Origin: Pohlia nutans
Taxonomy: Eukaryota; Streptophyta; Bryopsida; Bryales; Mniaceae
Direction of reading: 5' to 3'
Assembly (NCBI GenBank): GCA_022496805.1
Contig: CM040086.1
Location: forward strand, 2,482,501-2,546,500
DNA length: 64,000 nucleotides
Below, in pieces: positions 1 to 11,700 of the stretch; position 1 is the stretch's first letter, and every line of letters starts with the position of its first letter. The translations under genes were made by a program, and so were the position numbers. The notes under the pieces were generated by a model. That model saw only the letters and a list, made by a program, of their open reading frames with translations, did not search any database and was not told where the DNA came from.

Positions 1-223
1 GACCAAAAACTAGTTCACGATGAGTTGGGAGACAATCTAAAGCAAGTCACTATCATTATTCTCCACACGTAACAATGACTCCCACACCTACCAAAGCTCC
101 AAGCCCATGGCCCACAAGGGGACAAGTTATGACACGACACTATTCAACCCAATTAGAGCTCAAAAGAGAGGTTAGAAGGAGGGTAAAAAGGGAGGTTAGA
201 TGGACTTCTTCTTGGTTAACTCT
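1..223. repeat. TIR repeat, AGAGTTAACC family (left end cut by window)
   Basis: This is the right part of a dispersed repeat of about 315 bp. Full copies lie at 7144-7465, 54695-55010 and 59771-60084. The right end reads GGTTAACTCT, the inverted form of the AGAGTTAACC terminus. The left end lies outside the window. The body contains the family-specific block about short-spaced CTCCACAC and CCCACAAGGGGACAAG. Confidence 0.75.
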
Positions 224-578
224 ACTGTTGTGTTAGAACAGGCGGTTAGTCGCGGACTCTCTTAGTATTTATCTCAAATTTACTTTAACGGCTTCATATT
301 ATTGTTCAGGCACGTAACTCCCGGTAACTCCTCCAAAACAAAACGTATCTGTAGTCTATCCCCTTTCCGTACCATAATGAAAATAATAATAATAACAATA
401 GAGTTTTCCGCAAATTCAAGGGGGTTCAGAGCCTGATTTTGATAATTTCCTTGGGATTCAAAAATTGGCCCGTGGTAGAGCTGTCAGGGTGTGTCATTAC
501 TGGTTTTTCTATTTCAGTAAATGAACTTTGATTTTCTTTAAATAGATCCAAGGAAGACCCACTCCCCCGTTCCTATAT

Positions 579-839
579 CCCCCGGTGGTCTTGAATGCGA
601 GACCCTTGCGAGACACTGTTCATGGCCCCCCCTTTTTTGAAATTTCTATTTTGGGAACCGAGACCCCTTTTTTTGGCAAATGTTTTTGCAAAATTGTGGC
701 CTACGGCCCCAAATTACCCTAGGGGCACCTATTTGGGAATAAAAAACCATTGGAGGAGGGGGTTGTTTTTTAAGGTGGGCCCTGACAAGGACAAAAATAG
801 GGGGCACTTTTATCCCCATTCATTCAAGACCACCGGGGG
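579..839. mobile_element. Short inverted-repeat element (MITE-like)
   Basis: The ends CCCCCGGTGGTCTTGAATG and CATTCAAGACCACCGGGGG are exact inverted repeats enclosing 261 bp with no coding capacity. It is likely a non-autonomous DNA transposon. The superfamily is not assigned because no clean target duplication is visible. Confidence 0.65.
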
Positions 840-1128
840 ATTTAGTGACTTCGGATCCACTCCATGTCAAGCCAAGGAAGCCCATGTGACAGGGAATCCA
901 CAAGAATAGAAATTGAGGTTGGGAAGTTTTTGGGCACCGTTTTTGGTGTCTTTAAACTTCAGACCTCTAGTTTATTTATAGCATCTGGCATGTCTACTTT
1001 TATTGTGCTCTCAACCTCTTTTTCCAAAAACTATGGTCCAGTCACCCAACTGTAGAGCACGTTGCGGATAACTCTGATCCTTTTGCTGACCATGACTGCG
1101 GGTACAGTATCTTGACCCATAGCATCAG

Positions 1129-1330
1129 TTGAACGTAAGTTACTCAGTAGGCCTTTCTTTCACTGTCAATCAGTTTGTAAGTTCTTCAATAAGCACGTTT
1201 CCTGACGAGATGCACTTCGTCTGCTCTGACCCCTGCCAACTTCCATGAGAACCATTTAATGCGCACGTTATACTTTATATGATCCCCTGAAAGGTGAGTG
1301 GCCAGATCTCTACCGCCGAATGTTTTAAAT
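1129..1330. repeat. Direct repeat copy 1 (partner at 2672-2929)
   Basis: About 200 bp closely similar to 2672-2929 in the same orientation. Both copies end in the identical block GGTGAGTGGCCAGATCTCTA followed by CCGCCGAATG. There are no inverted termini, so this is a segmental duplicate or a retro-element remnant. It encodes nothing recognisable. Confidence 0.7.
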
Positions 1331-1445
1331 ATGTTTTAAAACATCATATGGTAAGCAGGGTTGTCATGTCCGACAATGTTCTCTAATAAAAGTTAGTCAG
1401 TCATGTGAAAGATACCAGCCATGTGATGCTTGCTCTCTACAGTGA

Positions 1446-2032
1446 GAGCATTTGCACCCCTACACGCCAAGAGTCTCTTGGCGCCATTCACACCAAGCCT
1501 CTGCCGCACTTGCATTTGCGTTCCCGAAATGGAGGAAGGTAATACCCAAAAACAAAAAAATATTGAAGGCCTTGTCTTTTCTTGCTGCAACTACTGTGCA
1601 ACTACAAGTCACTATCGCAAGTTGGGCCATGCTCCTTTTTTGCGTTGCGTTCCTTCTTGTCATGGGTTCTCATTTCTCATTTCATATTTTATATTTCTTG
1701 TTTCCCAATAGATTCCGTCAAAGTTACCTGACGCAGGCATGGATATTGAAGCTCTGCTATATGTGAATGGGCCTTCACACACGCAATAAGTGGATGATAA
1801 ATGCTAAGGGCCCTTCAAAAATGCCTCTTGGCCCTCAACTTTGGGGTGTCAAGAAATGGCCCTCCAAATCTAGGTTTAGTTGACTGAATTTGACATTCTA
1901 CTTGTGATTGGTGCATTGACTATTTGACGTGCATTTTTGGTGCTTGAGGGGCGTTCAAGGGCGGGGGAGTATGATTTCAAGGGCTCTTCAATTATAAATG
2001 AATAATTTTAGTGAGCATGGGTGCAGATGCTC
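1446..2032. mobile_element. Harbinger/Tourist-like MITE, GAGCAT...TGCACCC ends
   Basis: The ends GAGCATTTGCACCC and GGGTGCAGATGCTC are inverted repeats. The flanking triplets are TGA and TTA, close to the TWA target duplication of PIF/Harbinger elements. The same terminus occurs on the element at 41997-42466. The open frames inside look like shadows. Confidence 0.6.
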
Positions 2033-2671
2033 TTACGGAGTACGTGGTCAAAGTCTATCTTCTTCGCATCAGGAAAGTAAAACTCCGTGAGTGTTGTACA
2101 CGAACCATATAGGAAATTTCGTGGTATAGTGCTTTGTGAGATCAACTTGGTTTCAGTACAAGAGCACCTATTGTATTGAAGTTGTATTGTATCAATAGTA
2201 TTTTTTTGAATTAACACTATATATTTTCAATATAGCAATTGTACAAAGAAAAGTTTCAATACAGAACTCATAGTTGCACATTTTGTATTGATTCAATTGA
2301 CTCAGAATTTATATTGAAAGCATATGGCATACTGTATAGGTTCCATCGAGTTGGCCATATCAACTGAACATGTATAGTTCTTATACAATTTTACCTCACT
2401 CGAATTTTCTTGAAGTTCTTTGTGAACATCAAATATTTTTGAAAGCCTTGTAGGGTGAGCAATCCAAGCCACTACCAAAGAGCCAATTTGACGAATAACT
2501 TAGCTATTAATGATAAAGCACTATTAGGTGTGGAACATTCCACACCATCTACTCTAGAGCCAAGACAAAGGCATTGCATACTACTAAATGTTAGAAGTCA
2601 ATAAAGCTCATGTGCTGCACATTTGAACTGTTGTGCTTGGAAAACTGACCATGACTTGAACCGTATGAACA

Positions 2672-2929
2672 GTTGAGCGTACACAGTAGGCCTTCCTTTC
2701 ACTGTCAATCAGTTTGTAAGCTCTTCTATAAGCACGTTTCTTGACGAAACGTACTTCGTCTGCTCTGATTCACGCCAATCTGCATAAAGTCCGTGTAATG
2801 TGCACGTGATAATTATTTTTATTCTGATTCACGCCAATCTGCATAAAGTCCGTGTAATGTGCACGTGATAATTATTTTTATTCCCCTATAAGGTGAGTGG
2901 CCAGATCTCTACCGCCGAATGTTTTAAAA
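2672..2929. repeat. Direct repeat copy 2 with internal 59-bp duplication
   Basis: Second copy of the repeat at 1129-1330. It differs by a tandem duplication of a 59-bp segment starting TCTGATTCACGCC at 2764 and again at 2823. The two 59-bp units look identical, so the duplication is probably recent. Confidence 0.7.
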
Positions 2930-2974
2930 GAATCAGTTTATTACTAGCAGGCCGGGGTTGACTCCCGTCTCTAA

Positions 2975-3762
2975 GGGCCGCTTCAGGGCCGGTTTAGACT
3001 ACGGTGGAGAAGTCCACTGGTCATGAAAAAAAGGGCGATTCAAAACTTTGATTGGATCAAAAAAAAAAAAAAAAAAAAAAACTTTGATTGGCCGAAATTG
3101 CAACTCTTCACCGGAAGGTGTTTATACTAGGTGAAGACAAGAATGGTGGTGAAGATTTCTCATGGATGATAAAATAACATGGCCGCCTACATGGCAGCAC
3201 TTTTTGGACTTGGGCTTCTCCGGAGGAGGAGTTTTTTGTCCAGCCTCTTGAGGCCGGACAAGAAACTCCTCCTCCGGAGAAGCCCAAGTGATTAAAAAAA
3301 TAATTTGAAATATTTTATTGCCTTTCATTCTTCTCCGGCACATCCACCATTTGCCTCATATACCATGTCTTGGCCAAGCATTCTTGACCGACCGGAGGCC
3401 TTCTCCACCGTAGTGTAAACCGGCCCTCACACTATGGCCGTCCAAGTCGAGAGGCCGTGGGATTGAGAGTCCAAAGAAATCTACTGAAAATAGGCATTAA
3501 AATATAGTTTCATTTTTTATGAAAATAAATCCACGGCCTCTCGACCATAGTGACGGGTCTTGCAAAATGTAGGACCCAAACTTCCTCTCGAGAGGCCGTC
3601 ACCTTGGTCAAAAAGTGTTGCCATGTAAGCATTTTGACGGTCCACGGCCTTTGGACTTTGGCCTTTAGTGTGAAGGGTCGAGAGGCCGAAACCATTGTTT
3701 CTCGCAATTTGATTGGTGGAAATTGACGGCCTCTTGACCTTTGGCCATAGTGTGAAGCAACC
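2975..3762. mobile_element. GGGCCGCTTCACACTATGG MITE, interrupted by a nested element
   Basis: The outer element starts GGGCCGCTTCA at 2975-2985 and resumes CACTATGGCCGTCC at 3430. It ends in the inverted motif GGCCATAGTGTGAAGC. Related copies are at 11500-11925, 19648-20009 and 35485-35832. It is preceded by TAA, consistent with a 3-bp TWA-type duplication. The family body carries repeated GAGAGGCCG blocks and no open gene. Confidence 0.75.
2986..3426. mobile_element. Nested MITE with GGGCCGGTTT ends and TCA duplication
   Basis: A 441-bp element with ends GGGCCGGTTT and AAACCGGCCC. It interrupts the neighbouring MITE exactly after GGGCCGCTTCA and is followed by TCA, so the 3-bp target duplication is TCA (2983-2985 and 3427-3429). 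It contains an A tract at about 3060-3080 and an internal perfect hairpin around 3210-3290 (CTTCTCCGGAGGAGGAGTTT against its complement). Confidence 0.8.
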
Positions 3763-3778
3763 TTTAGAACATTATACA

Positions 3779-5047
3779 ACCTCCCACATAAATGGTATCT
3801 ACTTTTGCTACCCAGTGCATACAATATTCACGATACTTCTATGATATTGGGCAATACCCTTGATATATTAAGGTGATACGATGATGATATCTGCGGATAT
3901 CACCTTATGAAGTTGCTACATATTTATACCACGATGAGCATTCTCGCTACATTTCAATTTTCTTGTCATTTTTTTTCTTTGTATGTTTAACAGTCCCATT
4001 TTTGGGTAGAAATCTAGCTAATTTTAGCCAATTTTGAGATCATTGCTTCCAAGGGAGATGCTCAGGAAAAATCACTATGCATGCGTGAATTAGGCATTAA
4101 ATACTTGCATGGGCATCTTCCTCTGTAGTGTCACCTTTTCTACTAGGGCTAGCTTTTGGTACAATATCACCTACTTTCAACCATTGATAATAACTTGCAA
4201 GAATTTCAGAGCCATTAATTTGTAAGGTAAGAGTGTCGAAGTAGCTCCTTGAACAAAGGGTGTGACATAACATTCAGTAGCCTCTCTGACTGCTGCCTTC
4301 CCCTAATAGAATGATGTAGAATATCCCACATCATTTCATCACCTGAAATGAATGAAATGACGTGGAATATTCCACATCCCATCAGTAGCTATAGGAGCAT
4401 GTAGCATTAAGTAAGAGCAATCAACCATAGTGAATAGTAATTGAAAGCACTCAATCACAATTCAACATTCTTTTGTAATTGTTTATTTGATTCAATAGTT
4501 CATTCAATTACAAATCACTTGTTAGTCCATATATAAAGGAGGATGAAACTAAAAGGCAACCTCTTGGAAGGTTGCTAAATGTTATGGAGAGTTATGGATT
4601 TTTGACTGATTTTGGTCATCATGATTTGAATTAAATTATGCATAAATGATTTTAAGAAGCAAAAGCAAAAGAAACGCACAAGTAACACAAAGAAAGTACA
4701 AGAACACGGGGAGCACATGGGACGTGGAACATGGGAAACATATGGGGCAACTACACATGGCCACACTACTACTCAATGATCTCAAAACTCGCTCAAATTA
4801 ATTGGATTTCTAACAAAAAAAAAAAGGAGCTGCTAAACATACAAAGACAAAAAATGAATTTTTTATTGGAGATGTAGCAAGAATTCTCATCATGTTATAA
4901 ATATGTAGCAACTTCATGAGGTGATATCTGCTGATATCATCATAGTATCACCTTAATATATCAAGGGTATTGCCGAATATTATAGAGGTATTGTGAGTAC
5001 TGTATGCACCAGGTAGCAAAAGTAGATACCATTCATGTAGGAGGTCG
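3779..5047. mobile_element. 1.27-kb foldback element with about 170-bp inverted arms
   Basis: The arms at roughly 3779-3950 and 4885-5047 are long imperfect inverted repeats. Examples are GGTATCTACTTTTGCTACC against its complement and the GATATC/ATATCAAGG blocks. The interior is AT-rich and has no recognisable transposase. Long arms with a non-coding centre suggest a Mutator-like or foldback element. Confidence 0.6.
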
Positions 5048-5732
5048 CATAAGGTAGGGGGCTCATAAGAGCATCCCCACTCCTACACGCTAGAGATGAC
5101 TCGCTCAAATTATTTCTGCTAGAATCTTGTTTCTGAGAAGATTGGCCTAGTGCACGTTTCTGGTCCTCCACGGATTATGAGCCCTCTACCTTAATGTTCT
5201 AAGAGCATTCCCACCCATGCACGCTAGGACTAACCCTCTCAAATTATTTATCTACATGTGAAGGGCCCTTGCACTCACACTCCCCCACCCTTGCACGCCC
5301 TTCGCGTATCAAAAGTGCGCATCAAATAGTCAATGGACCAATCACAAGTACAATGAGAGGAATAATCATCGAATAGTCAACTCAATAGTGATTTCAAGGC
5401 CCAATTTCTAACACGCTAGAATCCAGAGTCAAGAAGCATTTTGAAAGGCCCCTTGAAACTTTTCATCCACTTCTTGAAGTCAGAGACCCTCTGAGGCCAT
5501 GGGTGGCCATGCTCTAAATGTCATAAAGTGGTTCTGAGATCACTGCTACAGTACTACTGTAGGATTGTTTACTTGTGCAGTGCATTCAATCCTCTCTAGT
5601 TGCCCCTCCCTCAAGGCACCAACTGTACAGTACAGTACGAGGGCTCCAGAGTGTGAGTGGAAGGGATATCAAAAGTTGGGCCTTCTCAGAAGCATTGCTC
5701 CCATTTCCATCAACAAGCATCATTCAACAAGT

Positions 5733-8700
5733 ATGGCGTCTCTCACTGGTAAGTTATGCATGCCCACATCCCTCCCTTCCTTTTTTTTCCCTTGGAGGCT
5801 CTTCATCCCTCCCTCGATCTCATGTTCGTTCTCATCAGTTCCACAGTTCGTCAATTCTCTCGCATTGATTCAATCCTTGCAACCAACAGTCAGGTTACGT
5901 TCCATGTAAGATATCAGCCTGACGACACAGCATATATTTGTTACATAGCACTAGAAGTTTAAAGTGGATTCCCTGTGACGTTTTCCCTACATACATACGG
6001 AATTTGTAAAGAGTCCACAGAAAAAAATAAAGACACACAGGGAAAACTGAGAAACAGGGAACACTCAGTTTTCCCTGTGTGTCTCAATATTCCCTGTGTG
6101 TCTCAATATTCCCTGTGTGTCTTTGTTCTTTCCTGTGGACTCTTTACAAATTCCCTGTGTGTTTCATTACACACGGGGAATACACACAGAAACACACAGG
6201 GAATCCACTTTAAGCTCCTTGTGATAGTGTCTGCATATATGCGTTCCGTCTGACGACGTCGGTGGTAATATAATCATCGATCTGCACTGGGAGTTTCATT
6301 GAATCGGGTTTTGTGAGTGATTGGTGAATTAGCGAGCGTTTGCATGAGGAACTCGGCTCATTATTTTGATTCTGATTTGTGGTGACTGCCAGCAGAGACC
6401 ATTATGGCTGGACTCGCAGACGGCACAGCCTGCTTCGAGTATGTGGATACCACACAGACGCCCTCGTCCTTCAGTCTTCCATTTGCTTCCATTTCGTCCG
6501 CTTTCTCTGGGTCGCGATCCAAGAAGACGTCGCAGCTCTTTTTTGCGCGGCGAGCTATGTGGTAAGTGAGCTCTTTTCAATAGATTAGAATAAAATAATT
6601 GTCTCGAGCTAGTAAGGGTTTAAGCTTCCTGCAACAAGAGTTGACACTGTAACTAAAACATTACTTTTGGGGTTTTAGGCAGAAGGAGCCTGATTTCGAC
6701 GTTCACCCAGTCGTTCGGGACAAGCTATCTATGTTCCGAGCTCTTGTACGGTTTTTCCGTCCTCTGAAACCCTTGTGTTTTTCATTGTGGAGTTTTGTAT
6801 AGCTTGCTCTAGTAACAGTTTCACTTATTGTATGTCTCGGTTATTGTGCGGGTGTTGCAAGGCCCTTGGAAAGGAACGGAACAAAAATAAAAACCTGAAC
6901 GCTACCGAAGAAAAAGAAGAGGCAGGTCAGTGCGGAATTGCTCAGATCTTAACCCTGAAAGGACCGTCCGAGATCGATTTTACAGATCGTATTGTGAAAA
7001 ATGTAAGCCAGACACGGCCAAATTTAATATCACCAGAATTGGTAAAAGACATTGCACATGCTGGTCAAAAAATAAGTAAAATTGAACAAAACGAAAGTCC
7101 CGTTATGACCCAGTCAAAAGTGCTGAAACACAAAATTGGTATTAGAGTTAACCGAAAAGAAGGCCTTGGAACATGCTTTTTCAACATTCTTTCAAGCGCT
7201 CTTTTGAGCTCCCTTGAGCTATGTTTGGGTTGAATAGTGTCGTGTCATAACTTGTCCCCTTGTGGGCCATGGGCTTGGAGCTTTGGTAGGAGGTGTGGAA
7301 GTCATTGCGAGGTGTGGAGAATAATGACAGTGGTTTGCTTTAAATTGTCTCCCAACTCACCTTGGACTAGTTTTCGGTTTATTTATATTTCAATATGAGT
7401 TCAAGAGGAGTTCAAGAGGAATTTGCTAAAACTTTCCTCTTTGAGCTGACTTTTCGGTTAACTCTATCATGTCGTTTGTTTTGGTCTCTTTGCAGTGGAA
7501 TAAATGCACCATTTGCTGAATAAAAAAATAAAAAAAAATAAAAAATAAAAATAAAATGCTGAAACACACATGAGGTCTAATTCCGGGTTGACTTGTGGAT
7601 CGTGTCTTCCGTTGGTGGACCACACTCCAGATGGGTTACACTGCAGCAAATTTGCTTAGCTTATCAGAACAACCTGTCATGCCGGAGGGTCACAGCTAGT
7701 GCAGTATAGGTTGCATTCATGGTAATAGGAGCCAACATAAATGTAAGCAGTGCTTATTTTTATGAACTATTAAGCAATAACTTTATCAATTGAATTGATA
7801 ATGCGAGATGAATTATTTTCTACATATATTATATGTTATTCTAACATGCACCAAATTTTGACGATGATTAAATAATAATTTGTACTCCAAAAGGACTAAA
7901 ATATGGCTGTAACCAATCCTCAATAAGAACTAAAATGTGCTTAATTTTGTTCTAATATCTACATAACTATATTGAAAAAACCATATCCTAAGCACTCATC
8001 AAGAGTTCTTAGATTTTGGCACCGTAGACTCCTATTACCATGAATGCACCCTATGTATTGCTTTGACATATTGTTTGCTGGGGTTTTATCTGATCCAATG
8101 CTTTGGGGGTGGCTTGCAGATAACCTTCTAATTGCAGTCTATAGCGCAATATGTGACGAAAACAGAAAGAAGGTCTCATATGCAGAAGCTGTTAATGGCA
8201 TCAAAGTTGAGGAATCCTTGAAGCAGTACGATATTCTAGTGCCGCTTGTTCTTATTATACTGTGCATATACTACTGTATAATTAGGTTTAATGGTTCCTA
8301 GTTTTTGTTGACTTTCACATTACTTAAAGCAATAACATACTTAACTCTTTAAGGTCCGGATTCAACACTGTTTTCAACACTGTTTTCACTGTGCCATATT
8401 GGTGGATTTTATATCTTCTGGATGTTGACCCTTGCTTCTTGTGGGACAGGTATTGCCACAGGCTTGACAGTTCAGATTTCAGGGGTGGTGATTCAGAACT
8501 AAAGGTAAGGGTACATGCAAATTCTCTTAAGGTATACTGAGATATAATGTACTGTACAGTAGGGTCCAAAAATAATTCGAATTTCTCAATTTTATATGTA
8601 TCACCAAATGTTACAATGAGAAATTTAGGTTTCTATGAGCCAAATTTAGACATGTTCTAGTATACAAGACATACTACATATATATGAGTTTCATTCCCAA

Positions 8701-11700
8701 AAAAAAAACGTTCATCTATTTTTAATATATGAAAAAACCTCATTTTAAACCCATTTTTAATAGGCAAAAATGGATACAACTTTTGTTACTTATGATATAT
8801 CAAGAAAATATACAAATTTTCTTAAGAATCAAATACAAAAAGGAATCACGACTTTTGGGAATTTTTTTGACTAAAATGTACTTGATTGAAGTTTCAAATC
8901 ATTTTGCAAACAAAATTTTTCATATTGAAAAAGTTTATCCAAAAAGATTAAGTACTAAAACAAAATTGTTGAAGCTTAAAACAACTCTCTATTACCTTTC
9001 CAATGCACTTTACGGTTTGTGATTTGATGCATTTTTGAGCCCAAAGGAGCTTCAATCGCAAAGATCATGGTTTTTGGCTTGGAGAAAAAATTTGAATTAT
9101 TTTTGGACCCTATTGTAGAGGATACTATTTGCGTTACTCAAAGCATTTTAACATATGTAGGAGTGTTGTTGGGGGAGATGTGGAGAGATCTTTAGAGAAA
9201 TTTGGGTGAGCTTGTGATGCTACCTTGTGAATAACTAATATTTTGGCTACATGTGTGCGCGCAGATTTTGTCAAAAATGTTAGGGCTACATATAGTTGTG
9301 TACGAGGTTAGATTCTCAAACACTGCCATGCCTTCCAATAATAATGTTTTCAGTTGGTTGATAACCTCAGCTACGATTACGGTCTCTCAAAAAGTTCCAT
9401 TTTCTTGCATTGTTTGCCTAAGTGTACTTGGATATCATGATTTGAGACCATCAAATCTGTAAATTTATGAATTATCTGTATTCTAGCTAACTTTGATATT
9501 GCGGCTGATTTTTTTCGTTTGTCCTAAATAGCATCATGAATTTACAACCCCACAGATTTTTAACTATTTTCGTGCAACATCCGATATTTCGTCGGTTCGT
9601 ACATTTTGCGCACGGATTTTGCACGGTTTTCGCGCTCATTTCGCACGGATTTTGCAATGTGTAAGATTACGAAAAGAGTGAATGTAAAAACCGTGCGAAT
9701 TCAATGTAGAATTAGCACGAAGTCTGTGTGGAATTCGTGCAAAAAATGTACAAACCCATGAAATATTGGATGTCGCACGGAAATCGTTAAAAATCAATGA
9801 GGTATTAAATTTGTGATGTACAAGAAAGGTCATATTACTGTGGTACTGAGCAATATAATTTTCACGGTGGCAGGCAAAGCAGGCGGGATATATTCTCAAG
9901 GCTGAGTATGCTGAATATACTAAGCCTACCAGAGGTTGGACAGGTTGGATAGCACCCAAGCCGGTAAGGCTCTTGTACAATGCAAGCAACAACCACTATG
10001 ACCTCCTTATTTGAGCACAAGCCATTCGTACATCTATGCAAAATCAAGCAGTTTCATCAATCACTAGTAGCAGAACTCGTTTTTTATTCCTCATTTTGTG
10101 GAAACAATGAACAGTGATGGAATATTGTTCCTAGATTTCTGTCTTCTTGTGATCAAAACCACACACTAGCATCGACACAACCCATGTGCCTGGTGCAATT
10201 TCATTCCTTTTTCATACCCATGTGCCTGGTGCAGTTTTATTCCTTTTTCATACCCATGTGCCTGGCGCGGTTTCATTCCTTTTTCATTTATAGCAAGTGA
10301 ACAACGACACATTTCCTACTAGTGAATGTAGATAGGAGTCTGTTTGCATGTTTGTGCCACTGAAACTGAGTGTACATTAGGAATTAAATATAGTGCAGTA
10401 AATGCTTCCAAGGAAATTGCTTTTTCGGAATAGTGGCTTTTCAGGGTCACACATAAGCGAAGCTTTGTATGAGAAGTAGAAAATAGTAAAGCTCATAATG
10501 TACCATACAGGTACATCACACACAAGCTACGGAGAGCCTGACTTTTGTTACGTAGTACGTGCAGAGAAAGTTAAGAGGAAGTCTGAAGCCCATTAACCCT
10601 TTAGTGCCCAGGGTACTGTAGCTGGGAGCTTTGAATTTCAGTGGGTTTTTCTGCTGTGATTGAGATTACCAGAAATAGAATGTATTAAATTAGAAAGTAG
10701 TTGTACAATTCTATTCTCAACTCAAGAGCACACATTTTATTAAAATTTGAGAATCATCCAACGGTGGGATGGGAAGATTATAGTATGTATTTGAGTTGTA
10801 TAATGTACGCTCAAAAATGAGATTTTGGGGGGTGTGTGACTTCAAAGTTAAATAGAATGTGCGTTAAATTTTCAAATATGAAAGTAAAGAAGTTCAGCTA
10901 TGCCCTATGCCAACCCCTCTCCGTTGCAATCTTTCATATCAAAAATAGACTCACACATAATTATTGTGAATTTTATAAGTGAAAGTGACTTATCCATATA
11001 CGGTTTAGGCAAAATTTTATACGTTGAAAATTGACAGGAGTGGGTACATTAGTCAAGATCAAATTACACACACTAATGGAAGATGAAGAAGAGAACACAA
11101 TCCAAGAATCAAATCAAGATAACAAACTTCCAAACACAAGAAATATTGCATAATACATGTGTTGTATTTGTAAGTATTTACTGTATTTTCAAGTATTTGG
11201 AGTATTTTTGCGTTTTGTTGATAGGTATTTTGATAGTTGTACAATTCCAAATTGAAAATTTCTTTTTCTGGAAGATGTATAATGTATGTGGCATAATCTG
11301 AACTTCAAAACTGAAGTTCGAATTCTTCGCGAATTTTCTGCTATTTGCATTTCGAACGTTGCAGTGACCACAATGTGATCAGCTGGGCACTAAAGGGTTA
11401 AATGCCCCAGAGGAAGATTTTTTAAAAATGTGAAGAAAGGAAAAGAAGGCTGGTCTGTCCCCTTGCGGCTTGCAGAGGCAATAAGTTAAAGGACCGTAAG
11501 GGCCGTTTCACACTATGGCCGTTTCACACTATGGCCGTTTCACACTATGGCCGTTCAAGTCGAGAGGTCATGGGATTGAGAGTCCAAACTTTATTGAGAC
11601 TCCAAAGAAATCTACTGAAAATAGACAATAAATTGTAGATTTCATTTGTTATGAAAAGAAATCGATGGCCTCGCTATCATAGTTTGTAGATTTCATTTGT

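Larger units (their letters stand above)
1..5732. other. Gene-free left flank
   Basis: Apart from the repeats listed separately, no open frame here has protein-like composition or splice context. Parts of 5200-5510 resemble the GAGCAT element at 1446-2032 (shared AAGGGCCC and CAATCACAAGT blocks). The last 200 bp may hold promoter and leader sequence of the gene starting at 5733. Confidence 0.5.

Noticed and set aside
6775..7233. 152-codon forward open frame as a single-exon gene
   Set aside because: Its 3' half runs into the TTAACCC-type repeat and the MITE starting at 7144. Only 6819-6925 fits as an exon of the larger spliced gene.
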